Source: Microthrixaceae bacterium
Lineage (GTDB): Bacteria; Actinomycetota; Acidimicrobiia; Acidimicrobiales; Acidimicrobilacustridaceae
Assembly: GCA_023264915.1 (NCBI GenBank)
Contig: JAHFUU010000070.1
Location: 1-8,643, forward strand
Reading direction: 5' to 3'
DNA length: 8,643 nt
Shown here one piece after another: positions 5,391 to 8,643 of this stretch. Made by a program: the position numbers and the translations under genes. Position 1 is the stretch's first letter, and each line of letters opens with the position of its first letter. The notes under the pieces were generated by a model. It had not been told where the DNA came from, did not search any database, and saw only the letters and a list, made by a program, of their open reading frames with translations.

Positions 5391-7996
5391 TCTCGGCGCT
5401 CACGCCCGGCTCCGTGCACAGCCCGGTGGGCGAGAAGCTTCTGGAGCGTGTCCGCAGCCAGGACTGCGGGGATCGCTGCCAGCGCGACAGCGGCGCCTGC
5501 GGCGGTGGGCGGGGCCTGGCCGAGCAGATCCGCGATCGGGCCCAGGTACAAGAACCCCACCAGCATCGCCAGCTCGGCCACGAGAGCCCCGAGCAGAAGG
5601 TGATTCGCCGTCCACCCGACCTTCCAGAACGGCCTGACGGTGCTGCGGCACGCGAAAGCGTTTGCAACCTGCCCGAGCACCACAGCCGTGAACGCAGCGC
5701 CCGACGCCGCAAGCTGGGTGGCGCCGCCGGGGAACGGATCACCGGGACGCCAACCGACCGCTACGAAGGTGGCGACGAACGCAGCAAGCTCCATGGTGGC
5801 CTCGACCGGTCCGAGCACACCGAACGCCCTGCCGAACAGCCGGCGATCCAAGAGGTGGCGCCTGATTGGAGGGCCGTCCAGGACGTGGCTTCCGGGGGGC
5901 TCGGCTCCAAGGGCCAGCGCGGGAAGGATGTCCGTGCCGATGTCGAGGGCGAGCACCTGAAGCACGCCGATCGCAAGCGGGAACCGCCCACCTGACAGTG
6001 CCCAGACCACGAACGGAGCCAGCTCGGCGACGTTGTCCGTCAGGTGATAGGTGAGGAACCGGCGGATGTTCGCGAAGGTGGACCTTCCCTGCTCGACTGC
6101 CGCGACGATCGTGGCGAAGTCGTCATCGAGCAACACGAGGTCTGCCGCTTCGCGAGCCACGTCGGTGCCGGACAGGCCCATCGCCACGCCGATCGCCGCC
6201 TCGCCCAGGGCCGGCGCGTCGTTCACCCCGTCACCGGTCATCGCGACGACCTGGCCGCGGGCTCGCAACGCCTTCGCGATCCTCAGCTTGTCCTCCGGCG
6301 AGACGCGGGCGATGACCGCGCCGTCGTGATCGACCAGAGCACCGAGTTGATGCTCGTCAGAGGGCAGGTCACGCCCGAGAACGACGCGGGTCGGGCCACT
6401 GGCGAGCTTGACCTCCTCCGCGATGGCGAGCGCGGTCGCAGGATGGTCGCCAGTGACCATCGCGACGCGGATTCCCGCTCGCCGGCATGCAGCGAGGGCG
6501 GCCGCAGCCCCTGGGCGTGGCGGGTCCTCGAGACCGACCAGGCCCAGCAGCGTCAGCTCGCGTTCGGCCTCTGTGGCACTGGCAGGCACGATCCCGTCGA
6601 CGAGTGGCCTGCCCGCCACGGCCAGCACGCGCAAGCCTCGGCTGGCGAGCTCGTGCAGCGCGTCAGTGGCACCCCCGGGCACGCGACAGCAAGGGAACAT
6701 CGCGTCAGGAGCACCCTTGACCATGACAGTGCCACCTACCACGACTGACATCCTCCGGCGGCGGGCATCGAAGGGGAACCGAGCCAACTCCTGGGCCAGG
6801 CTCGCATCCGCCTCGCCGTCATAGCCGACGCGGCGGCCGAAGGCATCGAGCGCGGCTTCCATCGGATCGCCGCGCGCCACCCAGTGGCCCTCCCCGTCGA
6901 TCACAGCCCTACCCGTGGACGAGCGCACCGCCGCTCTGGCGATCGGGCCGAGGGCAGCCTTGGCTCGCGGGTCATCGGCGAGGATCTCAGCATGCGGCTC
7001 GTAGCCGGTCCCGTCGATCTTCACACCACCGGCGGGGGTCCAGACCTCCACGACAGCCATCTGGTTGCGTGTGAGCGTTCCGGTCTTGTCAGTGCAGATG
7101 AACGTCGTCGATCCGAGGGTCTCCACAGCCTCGAGGTGGCGCACCAGGGCCCGGCGGGCTGCCATGCGCTGCGCACCGATCGCCAGGGAAAGGGTGACCG
7201 TTGGGAGCAACCCGCAGGGCACGACGGCAACGGTGACGCCCACAGCGAACAGGAACCCGTCCGAGGGCTGGGTGCCGACGAGGAGGGCGACCCCGAAGAA
7301 GATCACGCCGACCCCGATCGCGACCGCAGCGATGAGCCGCGAGACTCGATCCAGCTCGACTCGCAACGGGCTGAGTGCCGGGTGCTGTGCCTGGGTGAGC
7401 CGTGCGATGCCTGCCAGCCGTGTGTGGGGACCGGTCGCTGTCACCGTCGCGACTGCCTCACCTTCGGTGACGAAGCAACCCGCGAAGATCGTGTCGCCCG
7501 ACTGGTCGTGCTGGGGCACGCTCTCGCCCGTCAGGGTCGACGTGTCCACTGCAAGCGCGTGCGCCGTCTCGAGTCGTGCATCCGCGCAGATCCGATCGCC
7601 CTCGACCAGGAGGACGCGATCACCCACCACCAGTCGATCAGCATCGATCTCGACGATCTCGCCGTCACGGACCACTGTCACCAGCCGTGGCAGCAGCTTG
7701 CGAAGCTTCTCGGCCGCATGCTCCGCGCGCTGCTCCTGGGCGAAGGCGAACACAGCGTTCAACAAGATGACGATGAAGACCGCAACGCCGAGCTGGGGCA
7801 TCCCCGCGATGAACGCGAGAGCACCGGCCACCCAGAACAGCAGCGCGAAGAAGTGGACCAGCTCGCCGGCGAAGCGGCGCCAGACCGGTCGCCCTCCAGG
7901 AGCAGGCAAGAGGTTCGGACCGTCCTCGGCAAGGCGCGCCCCTGCCTCAGCTGAGGTGAGCCCGGCGGGGCCTGTCGTGATCTCAGTGCCTGTCAC
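5375..7996 (-). CDS. P2-type cation-transporting ATPase (Na,K/H,K-ATPase-like), M4 Glu replaced by Cys
   Basis: Membrane ion pump of 873 residues driven by an aspartyl-phosphate cycle. In order: a short cation-ATPase N-terminal motif (about 12-45), M1-M2 (about 48-88), actuator domain with TGES at 156-159, M3-M4 (about 230-285), and the phosphorylation site CTDKTGT with Asp303. The nucleotide-binding domain follows (KGAPD motif), then MVTGDHP, TGDGVND (587-593) and M5-M10. M5 has Asn655 and Glu658 and M6 has Asp685 and Asp689, matching Na,K-ATPase Asn776, Glu779, Asp804 and Asp808 in spacing within each helix. In M4, however, the usual PEGLLP reads PCGLLP, so the key glutamate (Na,K Glu327, SERCA Glu309) is Cys261. 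There is no N-terminal heavy-metal-binding domain. The GTG at 7996 is the only start: an in-frame TGA lies 21 nt upstream. Transported ion is unknown. It lies downstream of and co-oriented with the GNAT gene, 112 nt away. Confidence 0.96.
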   Translation of the reverse strand: MTGTEITTGPAGLTSAEAGARLAEDGPNLLPAPGGRPVWRRFAGELVHFFALLFWVAGALAFIAGMPQLGVAVFIVILLNAVFAFAQEQRAEHAAEKLRKLLPRLVTVVRDGEIVEIDADRLVVGDRVLLVEGDRICADARLETAHALAVDTSTLTGESVPQHDQSGDTIFAGCFVTEGEAVATVTATGPHTRLAGIARLTQAQHPALSPLRVELDRVSRLIAAVAIGVGVIFFGVALLVGTQPSDGFLFAVGVTVAVVPCGLLPTVTLSLAIGAQRMAARRALVRHLEAVETLGSTTFICTDKTGTLTRNQMAVVEVWTPAGGVKIDGTGYEPHAEILADDPRAKAALGPIARAAVRSSTGRAVIDGEGHWVARGDPMEAALDAFGRRVGYDGEADASLAQELARFPFDARRRRMSVVVGGTVMVKGAPDAMFPCCRVPGGATDALHELASRGLRVLAVAGRPLVDGIVPASATEAERELTLLGLVGLEDPPRPGAAAALAACRRAGIRVAMVTGDHPATALAIAEEVKLASGPTRVVLGRDLPSDEHQLGALVDHDGAVIARVSPEDKLRIAKALRARGQVVAMTGDGVNDAPALGEAAIGVAMGLSGTDVAREAADLVLLDDDFATIVAAVEQGRSTFANIRRFLTYHLTDNVAELAPFVVWALSGGRFPLAIGVLQVLALDIGTDILPALALGAEPPGSHVLDGPPIRRHLLDRRLFGRAFGVLGPVEATMELAAFVATFVAVGWRPGDPFPGGATQLAASGAAFTAVVLGQVANAFACRSTVRPFWKVGWTANHLLLGALVAELAMLVGFLYLGPIADLLGQAPPTAAGAAVALAAIPAVLAADTLQKLLAHRAVHGAGRERRERPDR

Positions 7997-8108
7997 CGCA
8001 AGACGGTCCGCGCTTCATGCTCTCTCCCGGGCAGGGTGGCTGCGGGTCTGCTGGAAGCGCCGGGTGCACAACAGCGACGCAACCGAGGGGACGTGATCGG
8101 ATCGGTGC

Positions 8109-8643
8109 TCATCGGGTTCCTCCCCCCTCGTGGCGAGGGGATCGTCGTGCAGTGGGCACTCCCGGGACGCTGGGCCCGACGGGCTGAACGTCAACCGCAA
8201 GGTGCGTGTACAGCAGGTGGTCGCGGTCGCCCGTGTCGCTGGTCACCTCGAGATGGCCCGACATGTGATAGCCGGCGGCCTCGGCGACATGTTGGGAGGC
8301 GACGTTTTCGGGGTGGATCTCGAGGATGACCACGCCCAGGCCGAGCGTCTCGAACGCCCAGCCGGTGAGCAGCACCAGAGCGCGCCCCGCCACTCCCTGG
8401 CCCCTTCCGGCCGGCGCCACCCAGTAGGCGGAGTTGCCGGTAGCGGCCACGACAGCCAGGTTGATCGCTCCGAGCAGGGTCGCCGGTTGCTTCGCGTCCG
8501 TGACGGCGAAGGCGGCCTTGACCCCTTCGCGCCATTGCCGCCGCGTCCGTTCGATGTAGGCGACAGCATCCTCGTGGCGGTAGGGCCGGGGGACGGGGAT
8601 GTAGCGCTGGATCATCGGATCCTGGCAGGCGGCGAAGATCTGG
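8109..8643 (-). CDS. GNAT-family N-acetyltransferase (RimJ/RimL-like), 5' end outside window
   Basis: Acetyl-CoA-dependent acyltransferase; the acceptor is unknown. The visible part encodes 177 residues. An internal ATG at 8615 is in frame, but coding continues upstream to the window edge as QIFAACQDP before MIQRYIPVP. This is the typical beginning of RimJ/RimL-type GNATs, in which such an 'AACQDPxIQR' segment precedes the substrate-binding helix. The true start is therefore beyond base 8643. The acetyl-CoA pyrophosphate loop reads APAGRGQGVAGRA (near 8380-8415). The later motif ENVASQHVAEAAGY (near 8266-8306) is the usual N-x-(A/G)S...E-x-x-G-(F/Y) signature. The last 30 or so residues, after the final strand (YTHLAVDVQ), are Pro/Arg/Gly-rich and probably disordered. 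They cover a GC hairpin and a chance-level DosR-like motif. The ATPase follows 112 nt downstream on the same strand. Confidence 0.9.
   Translation of the reverse strand, partial: QIFAACQDPMIQRYIPVPRPYRHEDAVAYIERTRRQWREGVKAAFAVTDAKQPATLLGAINLAVVAATGNSAYWVAPAGRGQGVAGRALVLLTGWAFETLGLGVVILEIHPENVASQHVAEAAGYHMSGHLEVTSDTGDRDHLLYTHLAVDVQPVGPSVPGVPTARRSPRHEGGGTR
8124..8140 (-). terminator. Stable GC hairpin at the 3' end of the GNAT gene
   Basis: CCCCTCG (8124-8130) pairs perfectly with CGAGGGG (8134-8140) around a 3-nt loop. It lies inside the last codons of the GNAT frame, ending 15 nt before the first base of the stop codon at 8111, and upstream of the ATPase gene. It could terminate or attenuate read-through from GNAT into the ATPase, but there is no T-tract and it overlaps coding sequence. 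Confidence 0.35.

Noticed and set aside
6884..8096. Open frames of 343-356 codons on the plus strand opposite the ATPase
   Set aside because: They are antisense shadows of the P-type ATPase, rich in Arg, Ser and Thr or in Asp, Glu and His, with no motifs.

Overview
The window is GC-rich, densely coded DNA. Its third positions are mostly G or C, GTG starts are common, and the proteins are rich in Ala, Val, Arg and Gly. Together with a DevS/NarL-type histidine kinase and a P2-type ATPase, this points to a high-GC actinobacterium or a close relative. I cannot place it below phylum level from sequence alone.

Layout: (1) 13-2391 (+), a full-length phosphoenolpyruvate synthase. It ends 7 nt from the stop of a convergent gene. 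(2) 2399-3925 (-), a soluble two-PAS histidine kinase with a HisKA_3 phosphoacceptor. (3) 3926-4074, a divergent intergenic region holding a 25-nt tandem repeat and a dyad shaped like a DosR/DevR operator. (4) 4075-4641 (+), a small cysteine-containing protein of unknown function with an arginine-rich tail. (5) 4642-4904, an intergenic region with a terminator-like hairpin, a second DosR-like dyad and a leader hairpin. (6) 4905-5249 (+), a 114-residue coiled-coil protein with a strong ribosome binding site. (7) 5250-5374, a short convergent spacer with a GC hairpin and a duplicated copy of the ATPase stop region. (8) 5375-7996 (-), a P2-type cation-pumping ATPase in which the ion-binding glutamate of M4 is replaced by cysteine. 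(9) 8109 to the window edge (-), a GNAT acetyltransferase whose start lies outside the window.

Working model (inference): the gene set resembles the dormancy, hypoxia or energy-stress loci of Actinobacteria. It has a DevS-like kinase, an ion pump (ctpF is a DosR-regulon member in Mycobacterium tuberculosis), a gluconeogenic PEP synthase and small proteins of unknown role. Two intergenic dyads with the half-site spacing of the DosR box support this idea without proving it. No response regulator or universal stress protein is present in the window. The observations most worth following are the Cys261 substitution in the ATPase, the paired DosR-like dyads, and the two small uncharacterised proteins. 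No RNA genes, CRISPR arrays or transposases were seen.
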